From: Mycocentrospora acerina
Taxonomy: Eukaryota; Ascomycota; Dothideomycetes; Pleosporales
DNA: 64,000 nt
Assembly (NCBI GenBank): GCA_022701365.1
Contig: JAKUHH010000035.1
Span: 1 to 64,000 of the forward strand
Reading direction: 5' to 3'
Shown here: positions 23,660 through 34,578 of the stretch, one piece after another
How the letters are laid out: every line of letters starts with the position of its first letter
Numbering within the stretch: position 1 is the stretch's first letter
Notes under the pieces: generated by a model
The model's database searches: none
Seen by the model: only the letters and a program-made list of their open reading frames with translations
Told to the model about the DNA's origin: nothing
Translations under genes and position numbers: made by a program

Positions 23660-26050
23660 ATGGTGGCCTCTGTAGGAAACAAGGCGACAGCCAAGACGGC
23701 TCAATCAGCCGAGGAGCTTAGTCCTGTGTCCTCCCATCTCAACCCCAACAAGGATGTCCAAATCAACAGCACGGAAGCGAAAGCGCAATCACAGCTCGAT
23801 GCCGAAGACAATACAGACATTGTTGAAGAGGAGGCGCAGGAGGATCCCGAAATTTCCCAGCTGCCTCTCATCGTTCGCCAGCTCGTTTCCCTCGACGACG
23901 ATACCACGCTACCTACGATTACGTTTCGTTATTTTGTCCTCAGCATCGTGTTTGTTGTGCCGGGAGCCTTCTTGTCGCAGATGAGCCATTTCAGAACCAC
24001 ACAAGCACCGTATTCCATCTTCTTTGTGCAAATCGCTTGCCATTATGCCGGACACTTCCTTGCCGACCGTCTGCCTGCATGGCAGGTTCGGCTGCCCTTT
24101 GGCTGTGGTTTCAACCTTAACCCTGCGCCATGGAGTATCAAAGAGCATGTTTTGGTCACGCTGACTGCTGCTTCTGGAGCAACATATAACCTCGGCTACA
24201 CTCCAATCTCAATGGCTGAATTGTACTATGACACCAAGATCGATCCCGCCATCGCCATCTTCTTCATGCTTGCTATCGTATGGGTCGGCTATGCTATTGC
24301 TGCTATTGCCCGATCACTCCTCCTATGGGAACCAGAGTATGTTTGGCCACAGGCACTCATGCAAACAACTTTGTTCGAAACATTTCGTAAGCAAGATCGC
24401 CGTAGTAAGCTCGCGAAGCGACAGATGGTCATTTTCTTTACGTGCCTGATTGGAATGACACTCTGGCAATTTTTGCCCGAGTATGTCTTCCCTATGACGT
24501 CTTCACTCGCCTTCCTTTGCTGGGTGGCCCCAAAGAACCCGGTCGCAAATTTCATCGGCTCGGGATTGGGTGGTATGGGCTTCATGAACCTCTCTCTTGA
24601 CTGGTCCAACATCAACTGGAATGGATCATCTATTCTTATTACACCGTTCTGGACACAGACAATCCTCTTCCTTGCCTTTGCATTCAACTGCTGGGTTCTT
24701 CTACCTGCAGCGAAGTGGGGAAACCTAGGAACGTTCAAGCATGGTTTGATGTCCAACTCCCTGATGATGGCAAATGGTACCAAGTACCCGACTCTTAAGA
24801 TTGTCAACAGCGACTTTAGCTTGAATCAAACAGCGTATGCTGAATATGGGCCAGTGTATATGGGAATGCAAAACGTTTGGGCCACCTTCTTCAGCTACGC
24901 CAAGCTGCCCTCTGCTTTCGTCTGGGTGGCCACTTTTGGCGCGAGTCGCATCTTGTCGACGTTAAAGAAGAACATGGCTGCAAGAAGAGCTCGTAAAGAA
25001 GGACGAAAACATCAATCAAGCGGCAGTGGTCCTGAACCAAACATACATCACCAATACACCGATCGCCTCAATGTTCTTCAGCGCTCTTACAAAGAAATTC
25101 CTAGTTGGTGGTTTGGAACTCTCTTCCTTGCGGGCTTAGTCATTCTGGTCGCAATCATAGGTTCTGGTCACCTCTTTGTTCCAGTCTGGACTGTGTTCGT
25201 CGGCCTCGCAACCGGTGTCGTTGTTGTAGTGCCACTTGGTTATCTTTACGCAATCTCCAACTACCAAGTTGCCATTGGTGACTTCAATGAACTCATGTAT
25301 GGATACATGGTACAAACAGCTGCTGGATCGGGGCACCATCATCCATGCGGCCCGTCTGTGTACGGATCGATTGCTGGAGATGCGTGGTACAGAGCCCAAT
25401 ACATGCTTCAAGACCAGAGGATAGGCCATTACATGCATATCCCCCCGCGCACGGTATTTTTCAGCCAAATATTCGGGAGCATTTTGGGTATACCCATCAA
25501 TTACGGTGTGGTACGATGGGTCCTGAATACCAAGTTTGACTACTTATCCGGCAAAAAGACTGATCCATTGCATCAATGGACCGGACAGTCACTCGTCAGC
25601 TCCAACTCACTGGGTGTTCAATACGCAGTCATTGGCCCAAGCAGGATGTTTAGTCAACACATTTTCAAGCCCTTGCCATGGGCCTTCCTCTTCGGTGCGG
25701 GCGCTCCTCTTGTCATTTTCGCCCTACACCGTGCCTTCCCCAAGTCGATACTCAAGTTTCACCTCTGGAATACGACCATCTTCTTCTCTGGAATTGCCGT
25801 ATTCTACGGCAACGTATCCACTGGCTATTTCAGTGCCTATGTTGGCGGCTTCATTGCCATGTACTGGGTTTTCCGCCATCGTTTCCAGACATGGAAGCGA
25901 TACAACTACATTGTTGCTGCTGCTCTCGACGCAGCGTTCAATCTCAATATGTTGCTCATCTTCTTGTTCTTTGGTAGTGGAAAGCAGATCAAAATGCCTG
26001 GTTGGTGGGGAAACAACAAGGATAATGTAGAGAGGTGTTTTGCCTTGTAG
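23660..26050 (+). CDS. OPT-family oligopeptide/metal-chelate transporter (796 aa, no intron)
   Basis: OPT proteins are proton-coupled importers of small peptides, glutathione or metal-siderophore conjugates, usually at the plasma membrane. The single uninterrupted frame has an acidic cytosolic N-terminus of about 85 residues, then the OPT entry motif (RQLVSLDDDTTLPTITFR) and 12 or more hydrophobic segments. The conserved motif usually written KIPPR appears as HIPPRTVFFSQ near residue 600. A basic cytosolic loop (KKNMAARRARKEGRK) interrupts the middle. Length fits the fungal isp4-like/OPT group. ATG at 23,660 has a good context (CAACAAG before it) and the upstream frame contains no better start. 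Substrate cannot be inferred from sequence. Confidence 0.93.
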   Translation: MVASVGNKATAKTAQSAEELSPVSSHLNPNKDVQINSTEAKAQSQLDAEDNTDIVEEEAQEDPEISQLPLIVRQLVSLDDDTTLPTITFRYFVLSIVFVVPGAFLSQMSHFRTTQAPYSIFFVQIACHYAGHFLADRLPAWQVRLPFGCGFNLNPAPWSIKEHVLVTLTAASGATYNLGYTPISMAELYYDTKIDPAIAIFFMLAIVWVGYAIAAIARSLLLWEPEYVWPQALMQTTLFETFRKQDRRSKLAKRQMVIFFTCLIGMTLWQFLPEYVFPMTSSLAFLCWVAPKNPVANFIGSGLGGMGFMNLSLDWSNINWNGSSILITPFWTQTILFLAFAFNCWVLLPAAKWGNLGTFKHGLMSNSLMMANGTKYPTLKIVNSDFSLNQTAYAEYGPVYMGMQNVWATFFSYAKLPSAFVWVATFGASRILSTLKKNMAARRARKEGRKHQSSGSGPEPNIHHQYTDRLNVLQRSYKEIPSWWFGTLFLAGLVILVAIIGSGHLFVPVWTVFVGLATGVVVVVPLGYLYAISNYQVAIGDFNELMYGYMVQTAAGSGHHHPCGPSVYGSIAGDAWYRAQYMLQDQRIGHYMHIPPRTVFFSQIFGSILGIPINYGVVRWVLNTKFDYLSGKKTDPLHQWTGQSLVSSNSLGVQYAVIGPSRMFSQHIFKPLPWAFLFGAGAPLVIFALHRAFPKSILKFHLWNTTIFFSGIAVFYGNVSTGYFSAYVGGFIAMYWVFRHRFQTWKRYNYIVAAALDAAFNLNMLLIFLFFGSGKQIKMPGWWGNNKDNVERCFAL

Positions 26051-27228
26051 TCGGGCGTGAAGAGAAACAAGGCCCTAGCTTTTTTATGAATAATGAGATT
26101 TCTCCAATACTTTTGCCCATTTGAAGAGAATGGATTTGTGCCATGAACCTCTCTATGCTTCTGATTGTGATATCTTAATGTGGTGGCTAGCAAGGTTGGC
26201 TTATGAGCAAGCTGACTGTTCTGTCACACATGGTGGCGACCAGGTTTCACAGTAGCCACACAGACACCCTGCTGTCTCGACCGTTGAGGTAGGCATTGGC
26301 ACGCTAGCCTTTTACGTATGCGACTGGCTCATCTCATCTGCCATTCATTATGGCTCATTGTGAATACATGGTTGGACAGGACGCTAACGGTGCCCAGTAA
26401 CCCAAAACCGAGCTGTACCGCGCTGGAGCGCTGGAAGGAGGCAGACGAACCAGGGCTCTGGCTGCTGCGATCGATGGTTTTTGTTACTGTTGCTGTTTTG
26501 AGGGCGGAGGTCGAGTGGATGATGTGGGGTCAGCGTCGGAAGGATGGGGGCGCGGGTGTGGGGAGCTAAGCACATCATAGCTTGCTTCATGTCGATACGT
26601 CGACGGCTCCCTGCAGACCAAGCCCAGCCCTTCAGAGTACCCACGTTTACAAGCAACGACGCGTGAGTCTCCGATGATGGCATCATTCGCGCACGTCCAA
26701 CCTGTGTTTAGGGCTTGATCGGGGACGAGCGGGCCTCGGCGAGCCGGAACATGGTCATGAGCCTCGCTCGCAACTCCTTATCTCCCAGCTAGAAATCATG
26801 GGCAACAAGAGAGGAGCGGGCGGGGACGGCGCGTACGCCTCTGGCTTACCTCTCCATAAAGGGTCAACACGTCCGCCGCATCTTCCAGCCTGCGTGCTTG
26901 CCTACTATCATCGTCATTTACACAGCCACCTACCCGTGTTGCCTGTCACAGCTCAGGCCTCCTCTCCATCTGAGTCACCCTTCAGAGTCATTCCCAAGAC
27001 ACAGTCACGCCTGCCTTGACCTCGGTGCTTATTACTGCCTGTTTACCTCTGCTTGCTAGTTTATCAGCTTTTGTTCCACACTCTCCCTGCCCATCTCTCT
27101 CCCCCTAATCTACTAGCCTAGTTACCTACACAGCGCACCACAACACACCCTCGTTCACTCCTAACAAGACCCCATCCCCCCCAAGTCCTCCGGCCATCAC
27201 CCTCGACACATACTCTCAAGTTTCCATC
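26051..27228. other. Intergenic, OPT transporter to unknown acidic protein
   Basis: A 1.2-kb stretch. The last 200 bp before 27,229 are rich in pyrimidines and CACA/TCCC words, as is usual for fungal 5' leaders. Short frames (26,318-26,569; 26,798-27,019) show no protein-like composition. I see no other feature. Confidence 0.5.
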
Positions 27229-27850
27229 ATGGGCTCTGAGCAGACGTTGGCCAGCGACCTCCGCAGCGACGCCAAGGAGTTCAACCGTGATAAGAACAGC
27301 AGGGCGAAGTGGCAACACGGCACATCGTTTGGCCCTGGACGACGCGTTGAGGAGGGTCGCCCCCGCCCTGCTCGCGTCAATCCCAACACAAAGTGAGTTC
27401 GATTATAGTGCAGCAGGTGGGGCCATGCCGGTTCGAGCTATCTTGAGCATCAAAGGCATCGATGACTATTCTTGGCAAATACTGATACGCACGCGTAGGT
27501 CGCCTTGCTCTAGCCCCTGGATGAAGGCTCGATATGCCCTCAATAAGGACATGACGTACGCGTCTGGCGAGTCGTCAGCTGACGAAGATGTTGAGCACCC
27601 GTCGAGTGCACCTTCCCCAGACGCCGAGATTGCCTACTCGTTCGACGCCGAGCGCGGCCCAAGTCACGGCAGCCAGATCCTCAACGGGGCTCTTGAGAAG
27701 GCCATTGAGCGTTACGAAATTCGCGAGACGGACAAGCTGATTAAGAATGAGTACGAGGTGCTGGACCCAGACGGCGAGGTTGTTTCACCTCTCCCCAAGA
27801 AGAGGAACCCTGCGCCGGAAGACGAGGACTACGAGTTTGTTGATGTGTGA
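27229..27850 (+). CDS. Unknown conserved-looking acidic protein (171 aa)
   Basis: I do not recognise a family. Exons 27,229-27,392 and 27,499-27,850 are joined by a 106-nt intron (AA-GTGAGT...GCGTAG). Translation without the intron would stop right after AAG at 27,391. The protein starts MGSEQTLASDLRSDAKEF and has a basic, low-complexity part around residues 20-55. It then runs through WMKARYALNKDMTYASGESS, a Ser/Glu/Asp-rich part, and a predicted helix (GALEKAIERYEIRETDKLIKNEY split over about 25 residues). It ends in an acidic tail EDEDYEFVDV. No signal peptide or membrane segment is visible. It is likely cytosolic or nuclear and partly disordered. The joined frame and the clean pyrimidine-rich leader support a real gene. 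Confidence 0.7.
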
Positions 27851-28714
27851 TGGTTGACTCTCTTTGATCTCATTCTTATCGTTCATGGTCAATTTCTGTT
27901 CTAGACGCGTTTTAATCGGAGTTTGGGGCGGTATCCCGGCGACATGGACGTCAGTTGGACGCATTCGCGTTTCAAATGCCGGCAGTATATGGTTTCGTGG
28001 TAGCATCAACAGGTGAGCGTTGAGCGTTGGGCGCTTTCTGAGGACTTGAGCAGCCGTATACCCGTTTGGCTTGCTTGTTGGTCACAGCACATCATGTTCT
28101 TCAGTCGTATTTTCTTCTAGGTGGGCTCGCAGCGAAGGGTCTGGCTAGCTGGCACCCGAGCTCATGGGTGCGAGTGTGGTTGGGCACTGTCGCGTTGGCA
28201 TCCTCTCTCTTTGCATGCAACTATGGAGTCGTAGGAATTCATACTACTCTGAAACCAAAAAGTCGCTTCCCGATGCCTTGTGTGCCAGGTCAAGATGCTC
28301 GAGGCGCTGTTTGTCTTGTCCGGCAGGCTCCGACGTGCTGATGAAGGCAAATGGCACGTGCCAAGCGATGGTGCTGCAGCTTCCCAGATTGCTGCCAGTC
28401 TGAGATCGGACGGCAGTCACGTGCCAGGCGTCAGGCATACGTCATAGCCGGCCCACGACATGTCCCGACGCCGCATGTGCAGCCATCTCCATGGTACTGT
28501 CATATGTATGGCTATCCACGTGCATGGGCATGGGCCTGGACATGGACATGGATATGGTGTGCGAGTGGGACTGGCCAGACGATCGGCGCCGAGCAAGAAA
28601 CGCGTAGTCGTTGTGCTTGCTCAGCCTGCCTGTAGACGCACCCCGTTGTGGTTGTGTTGTAGCTGTCGTCGTCGCCATCGTCTCCAACACCCAGTCCAAG
28701 CGAGTCGACACACC
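27851..28714. other. Intergenic, promoter side of the HSL-type hydrolase
   Basis: An 864-bp stretch between two plus-strand genes. The hydrolase reading frame stays open upstream to 28,460, but that part encodes His/Gly and Arg repeats (HVHGHGPGHGHG) that look like translated leader, so I treat it as non-coding. No RNA gene or repeat was recognised. Confidence 0.5.
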
Positions 28715-30046
28715 ATGGCTGGCCGCAACACGCCTGGCGAGCGCCCGCGATGGGTGCTCCACGTCCAGGCGCAGTTCTGGCGCATCCTCATGGGCATTGG
28801 CATGATGCTGCACCGCATGGCCCGCCCACGCCCGCCCAAGCCCGCCTTCCACCGTGACATGGACGCGACCGTGTCGCCGCTCAAGGGCCGCTTCCGCCTG
28901 CACTTCTACGTGCCCGCCGACTACAAGCTACAGAAGAAGCTCAAGGGCGCCAAAAAGTACCCCTGCCTCATCAACTTCCACGGCGGCGGATTCGTCCTGG
29001 GCACCGCCCACGACGATGCACGCTGGGCCGGCACCGTTGTCGACAACGTCGGCGCCGTCGTCGTGAGCGTCGACTACCGCCTAGCCCCCGAGTTCCCTTT
29101 CCCCACGGCCGTCGAGGACGGCGCCGATGCCATCCTATACCTGGCCCACCATGCCGCCGACCTGATGCTGGACACGGACCGCTTCGCCGTCTCAGGCTTC
29201 TCGTCGGGCGGCAACATGAGCTTCACCGTGCCGCTGTGCCTGCAGGGCGAGCTCTTCGAGCGCACCGCCTCGGGCGCAAACATTGTCGACGGGCGCGCGG
29301 GCAGCGTCCCGGACGCCGTCGTCCAGCTGCCCCCCAACGTTGCCTCCAACACGACGCCCAACGGCTCTCGCATCCCGCTCATGCGCCAAAAGTCGCGCCT
29401 CGACCGCATCGCCATGATGCGCCAGACGGGCGCCTCGACTCTCTCGCTCATCTCATCGTACAAGGACGCTGACGGCGGCGGCGCAGTCAACGTCATGACA
29501 CAGGACTCGAGTGCCATTGTCAAGATCAGAGGCATCGTATCTTTTTACCCACCCACAGACTACACCCAGACCCGCGCCCAGCGTCGTGCAACCTGTGTGC
29601 GCACCGACCAGCAGCTCCCTGCCGTCTTCACCCAGCTCTTTGACGACTCGTATCTGCAGCCTCCGTCCCTCGACCTCGCCCATCCGTGGCTCAGCCCCGG
29701 CGTCGCGCCAACTCGCATGCTCGAAGCCCTGCCCGACGACATTGTCTTGTTCTGCTGCGAGTGGGACATGTTGCTTGCCGAAGGTGAACGATTTCGAGAC
29801 AAGCTGTCCAAAGATTTGGGCAAACGCGTGCATTACCATTGTGTGCCAGGCGTGCCTCACGGCTGGGACAAGTCGCCGAATCCACTCAAAGAAAGCCCCG
29901 GTGCAAGACAGCAGTACTTGGTTGCATGTAGGGAATTGAAGAGAATGTTTGACATTGATGATGACGACGGTGCTGGTGGTGGTGAGCAGGGAGGCCACAT
30001 GCCGTGTAGGGAGTACCACAAAAGCGTGGATTTGGGGACAAAATGA
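28715..30046 (+). CDS. Alpha/beta hydrolase, hormone-sensitive-lipase family (443 aa)
   Basis: Predicted carboxylesterase or lipase of the HSL (GDXG) family. HGGGFVLG at residues 89-96 forms the oxyanion hole. GFSSGG at 161-166 holds nucleophile Ser163. EWDMLLAEG gives Asp351 and VPHGW gives His382, which completes the Ser-Asp-His triad at family spacing. DYRLAPEFPFP (residues 120-130) is also typical. The part between Ser163 and Asp351 is longer than usual and includes a low-complexity insert, which may be a substrate lid. The N-terminus has an amphipathic or hydrophobic stretch (FWRILMGIGMML, 21-32) that could attach to a membrane. I start at ATG 28,715 because homology-like sequence begins there; the frame extends upstream. 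Single exon. Substrate is unknown. Confidence 0.88.
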   Translation: MAGRNTPGERPRWVLHVQAQFWRILMGIGMMLHRMARPRPPKPAFHRDMDATVSPLKGRFRLHFYVPADYKLQKKLKGAKKYPCLINFHGGGFVLGTAHDDARWAGTVVDNVGAVVVSVDYRLAPEFPFPTAVEDGADAILYLAHHAADLMLDTDRFAVSGFSSGGNMSFTVPLCLQGELFERTASGANIVDGRAGSVPDAVVQLPPNVASNTTPNGSRIPLMRQKSRLDRIAMMRQTGASTLSLISSYKDADGGGAVNVMTQDSSAIVKIRGIVSFYPPTDYTQTRAQRRATCVRTDQQLPAVFTQLFDDSYLQPPSLDLAHPWLSPGVAPTRMLEALPDDIVLFCCEWDMLLAEGERFRDKLSKDLGKRVHYHCVPGVPHGWDKSPNPLKESPGARQQYLVACRELKRMFDIDDDDGAGGGEQGGHMPCREYHKSVDLGTK

Positions 30047-31220
30047 AACCCGCCCATCATGGCGTTTTCTAGTGTACAATTAGCATGGTTGGATTTGGGG
30101 GCGTTTACGCAGCGATTCTCATGTTTTGGTCTTGGCTTTTTGTGCCAAAATTCGACCCATCTTTTACTCATGACATGACCAGGCTCTTGGCGTCCCTTCT
30201 TTCCCTTCGTCTTCGTGAAGTGGTGACACGGCAGAACTTGCATTATGATAACAACAGTACAGCACCTAAAATTTCCCAAGGCCGTCTTCCATCCTCAAGT
30301 GCACGCTTCAAGCATACCACTCAATGAGAAAAGACATGCCGTTGCCGGAGACATTTCTGAAAAGGCCAATCCTCAATGTCTTGCGACACTTCAGACCAGG
30401 CTAGCCTTTGCAACCAACATCTCAGCTCTTGCCCACACCGGGTACATGTTAGTAGAACCGAACCGCATCTCCGAATGCAATGGGAGCTAACGTAGACGGC
30501 AAAAGACTGAGAGAAAAAAAAAAGTAGAACAAATATCATGGAATTTAGAATACAAGAAACCTTGTCCTGAGAAGAAAAGTTCAGGAACCGTAGGTCATAC
30601 TTGACTTCGCTACATGGATGCCAGTCGGGACCGGATAACGACATCGGCCATCGGAACATTACTCGCCGCTCATGGCGAGATCCGTCAAGAGTAACAACAT
30701 GGACGTCGCATGTTGCACCGACCGAGACGTTAACATCCGTGACAGCGACTAGTCGAAACTGAACTGAGGTCGACGCCGAACACCTGGACCGCTACATCTG
30801 GGTATCATCATCGACAGAAGGAAAATGAAAACTGCCGCCCTGACCTGTGCAAGAGATGAGTCAACCGTGCCGAAGCAGTAGTACTCGCCTTTACCCACAT
30901 GTTCGTGCCTCTTTACGCTAAACCTTGAACACTGGCTGCAAACCTTCCTTGGTGAGAACCTGCAATCTCTTACGCCCAGCCATCGCCCTCTTCCGACAAA
31001 CGCCACCTCCTGATTGAAGGGTGGATATTGCTGCTCACTATAAGGCAATATGAGCCTCAATGCTTACACAGATCTGAACGTGTATAAACACAGCTTAATC
31101 CACAACTTTTTTTTAAAAAAAAAAAAAAAAAAACTGTTCGAATTTATTCATCATGTTTCGTTTGCGCTGCGTGAAGAAAAGATCAAAGAATGATCCTGTT
31201 TCATGTTCAGCGCGAAGAGC
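30047..31220. other. Convergent intergenic region with T8-A19 tract
   Basis: A 1.17-kb stretch between the 3' ends of the hydrolase (+) and the poly(A) polymerase (-). It contains a T8 run (31,107-31,114) directly followed by an A19 run (31,115-31,133). Short frames (30,085-30,327; 30,749-31,060) look spurious. It probably holds both 3' UTRs. Confidence 0.5.
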
Positions 31221-33392
31221 TTACTTGAGTGACTTGAAATGACGTCGCTGCATAATGTAAGAGCTGTAGTTGCCGCCGAGTAAGCATCCGAGTATACTGT
31301 GCCCAGGGCTGGCCGTTCCCGCGCCTAGTACGTCCATGTGATCATTGAGGATCCTGTACGCTTTCCCAAAAGCTTTAAACACCTCTCTCGCTTTGTGAGA
31401 TCCGCCAGAAATGTTGTTTTCTGGGCGATTGGGGTCTTGAATAGAAAGGCCGTCTGGCTTCTCCGGTCGGCCATCGATGCCGTACGAAGTCTTTTCGATA
31501 ATGGCCGGAGGGTACATCTGGATCCGTTGCCTGCTGAGATTGAAATCATTTCCGTAGTATTTGAGGAAGCCGAGGAAACACTCGCCCAAATTCTCCGATT
31601 TACGGGCGTGTTGCAGGTAGCTGACGACTAAGCAGATGATGCTAAAGCCTCCAAGACCACCTTGATGGACTTCGTTCATGCCACGCATTACCAGAAATTG
31701 CTTCAGGAGAGCTACCATGTAAATCATATCCGGATACTGGCTCTTCCACTGCGCAAACGTCGCTTGCGCTTGAACTCCACTAAGATTCTCAAAGGAGATA
31801 TCAACGTGAAGATTGGTGACTCTGTCGGTAAATTTAATGATGGGGACCTTTGCCTTTGAGATGACAAGAACGTTGGTAGCAATGTGAACCTGCTCCAATC
31901 TTCTCGCAGCCTGTCGGAGTGTCCTGTTTACCGCCGTCTTGGAAGAGAAGTCCAGAACTGGCGGGCCACCGTTGAAATGCCTGTCCGAGGTGTAGACCAG
32001 ATCCATGTCGGCCGTTGGTAGGTAGAGCCCTGCTGGGAAAGATCCAAAGGACAGAATACGACCTGTATCCTGGGGAAGCCTTTGGGTACCAAGTGCAGCC
32101 TGAATCCGCTTGACAAGCTCATGACGGATGTCATGCTCGAAGGCTTGGGGTGCGACAAAGTCATAAAAATCCAGAATTTCATTGTGAAGCCTGAAGAGGT
32201 TTAGTGGGGGTTTTTTGAATTATACACTGCTACTTTGGTCAACATACCATTTAAAAGGGTCGTTTGCGAGGTGAGTGTAGCTGTTACGTGGGTCCACCCA
32301 TGGTGCGGGATGACTTTGCGCGTCAGGAAGCCACTCCTGTACAATGCCTGACGACTCGGGCTCTGTGTGCTTGCGCTTGTGGGCACGGCCTGGACGCGGG
32401 GGCAGGTCTGATAATGCAGCATTTTGGGCTGTTCGCCTTGCAGTCTGTACGTCATTCGACGGTGCATCATGTGACCTGGTGTGCATACCAGTATAGTCAA
32501 GATCATTCATTGAACCCTGCATTGGCCGATCTTGCATGTCACTGCGGTGCGGGCGGCGAGGCGCAGGCTCATCATGTTCGTACGTGTGGACTCCACGAGT
32601 AGAGGGGGGTGCAGAAATGTACTCTTCATCAGCGGCATCCTCGTCACCAAACGAAATGAAGTCATCGTTGGCAGCGACGGCATTGTTGGCTTGAGCCTTT
32701 TCTGCCGCTTGGTTTTTGGCTTTGCGCAGCATCTTGACAAAATCAATCTTCTTGCCAGTCACCTCTTCGGGCGGCGGCAGCGCGGTATACGGATCAGGAT
32801 TGCACCATTGGGGTACGGAATCGCCGTCAGCGCGCCCGTTGGGCTGCGTCCGGGCTACCTTGTGGCTGCCGTCCTGACCGTCGGCCGAAGCGTCGTCGGC
32901 AGATTTATCACTGGCAACGCCTGCCGCGGCTTCCCCGTCTTCAGACAAGTCGTCAAAGTCGAGGAACTTGTTTGGGCCCTCAACCCCCATGATGTGCTCG
33001 GGGCTGGCATCGTCGCGCACCTGGAGAAGGGCGCGCTCGTGGGGCGCGCGGAACCCTCCTCGGCCTCGGCCCCTGCCTCGATAGCCGTTGCCGTGGCCTC
33101 TGGAGCTGGCACGAGACGGCGCCGAGTAGTCGCGTTGGGGGTGCGGGCCGGAAGCTCCACCGCGGGTGCGCTTCCTCGGCTGGGAGCGCGAAGCCGAGTC
33201 GGCAGCGGGGCCGGCAGGTGGGAAGCGCGGGGCCTGGTGGCCCGAAGTGAAGGTGAAGTCGGAGTGGTGCTGTTGTTGTTGCTGGTGTTGGCCGCCGGGC
33301 CTGTAGTTGTCTCCGCCGCCGCTGGTAAACGTCATGCGGTCTGCAAGCGGCGGCGGGCGACTGGGCCGCCCGGGACGATACGAATCCGCCAT
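31221..33392 (-). CDS. Non-canonical poly(A) polymerase, TRF4/Cid14-like (704 aa)
   Basis: These nuclear nucleotidyltransferases add short oligo(A) tails to RNAs for exosome decay, in S. cerevisiae as part of TRAMP. Exons 33,392-32,248 and 32,190-31,221 are joined by a 57-nt intron (TG-GTATGT...CTTCAG), giving DPFKW-LHNEILDFYDFV. The catalytic core shows FGSFPAGLYLPTADMDL (Gly-Ser and the two metal-binding Asp of DMD) and the third Asp in LHVDISFEN. The PAP-associated domain follows (GECFLGFLKYYGNDFNL). The N-terminal 340 residues are disordered, with an RGRGRGRGG stretch and poly-Gln, typical for RNA binding. I chose MADSYRPGRP at 33,392; the frame continues to 33,557 with unlikely leader sequence. 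The exact paralogue (Cid14 or Trf5/Cid13-like) is uncertain. Confidence 0.88.
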
Positions 33393-34108
33393 TTCGGGGC
33401 TGTGGTCGCAGTCGGCGCAGGTTTCGGCGGATGGAAGGCGTCGTTTGTCGCGTCGTGTTTGTCCAAGGCGGAGATGGCGCTGACGGGGCGGCGAGAGGCG
33501 CGAAAAGTTTCGTGACCGCCGCCGAGCCCTTGGCGCATGCACGTGCACGTGCACCACGTCGGGGAAGGCGCGTCTGGGGCCGCCTGCTGCTCGTCATCGA
33601 CAGCCGTTGCACGATGATCCCGGCAACGCCTTGCCTTGAGCTTTTATATGTGACGCCTAGTATTTGGTTTTATACAGGTGGCGCCTGGTGTTGAGCTTGT
33701 GCACAGCATCAAGTGTTACACAGCTTCAAGTATTGAGAAAAGGCGGGCTTTGCGAGACTTGTAATATTACAGTGCGTTGAACAGTTGCCCCAATGGCAGT
33801 ACGTGTACAGTGGAGAATACAGAATGCAGAATGCAGAATACAGAATGCAGAATGCAGAGTGGAGAGGCCCCGTAGAGGGCACACGTCCGTCCTCGCTCAT
33901 GTCGCCATTCCCTCCCCCCCGCCTGGTCGTGTGAAGAAGACTCTAATCATTATGCCAATCACCCAAACGCCGCCCGAATGCATCATGGCGTCTCATGACC
34001 GCTCGTGGTAGGCTGCGCTGCCCGCTGGCCGCGACTCGCTGGCAATGGCGTCCAGGAAAAGAGCGTGGGGGCGAATCGTAGACCGTCTGGCCGCCACGCC
34101 TGGCTCAC
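33393..34108. other. Intergenic, poly(A) polymerase promoter and Pam16 3' side
   Basis: A 716-bp stretch between two minus-strand genes. It contains the promoter and leader of the poly(A) polymerase gene, the 7-bp tandem repeat at 33,814-33,862 and the presumed 3' UTR of Pam16. No other coding frame is supported. Confidence 0.5.
33814..33862. repeat. 7-bp tandem repeat, 7 units (AGAATRC)
   Basis: Seven contiguous 7-bp units read AGAATAC, AGAATGC, AGAATGC, AGAATAC, AGAATGC, AGAATGC and AGAGTGG. The A/G variants occur in the order A-G-G-A-G-G, so the true period is 21 bp duplicated once. It lies in the spacer between the poly(A) polymerase and Pam16 genes. Confidence 0.9.
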
Positions 34109-34578
34109 TCAGTCTTCCTTTGTAAACTTGGGCTTGAAGCCGTCGCTCAGCTCCTTCTCCCTCTCGGCCATGCGCTGCTGCCCCTGCAGCTCCCGCTCGA
34201 TTCTCTCCCGCGCCCTCAGTATCTTGCTCTGCAGGTAGAAGCTGCCGCCCTTCTGGGGGTCGTTGAGGTCGAACAGCCGCTTGAACCGCTCCGTCACGGC
34301 CTCTGGCTCAATGTTGCCCATTTTCCCGGGGCTGACGTTCAGGATCTGGCAGGCCTCGTCCATTGTGATGTTGGAGGCTCCGGAAAAGGCGCCTCCCCCG
34401 CCGCCGTTCTGGTTTGCAGCAGCGTACTTTTGCGAGGCCGCGGCCTGCTTGTACGACTCGGTGACGGCCCGGCCTATTATGCGGGCGCCCGAGAAGACGA
34501 CTTGTGTGATTATGCGGTGAGCCTAGCCGGGTCAGATGGAGGCGGCCAACGCTGGCTGTCGCGGGGGGGACAAACCAT
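34109..34578 (-). CDS. PAM16: Pam16/Tim16, presequence translocase motor subunit (138 aa)
   Basis: Pam16 is the J-like partner that holds Pam18 at the TIM23 import motor on the matrix side of the mitochondrial inner membrane. The second exon (34,522-34,109) encodes AHRIITQVVFSGARIIGRAV, then the poly-Gly linker and the J-like domain (MDEACQILNVSPG, then RFKRLFDLNDPQKGGSFYLQSKI). As expected for Pam16, the HPD motif of real J proteins is absent. The first exon is only the start codon, 34,578-34,576, followed by a 53-nt intron (GTTTGT...CGGCTAG). This gives MAHRIIT, the conserved family N-terminus. Without it no in-frame ATG exists before residue 55. Length matches the family. Confidence 0.93.

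Noticed and set aside
28460..28714. N-terminal extension of the HSL-type hydrolase (85 extra residues)
   Set aside because: The extension is His/Gly and Arg low complexity with no domain or targeting logic; conserved-looking sequence starts at MAGRNTPGERPRW.
33393..33557. N-terminal extension of the poly(A) polymerase frame
   Set aside because: Arg/His-rich leader-like sequence; MADSYRPGRP is a better start.
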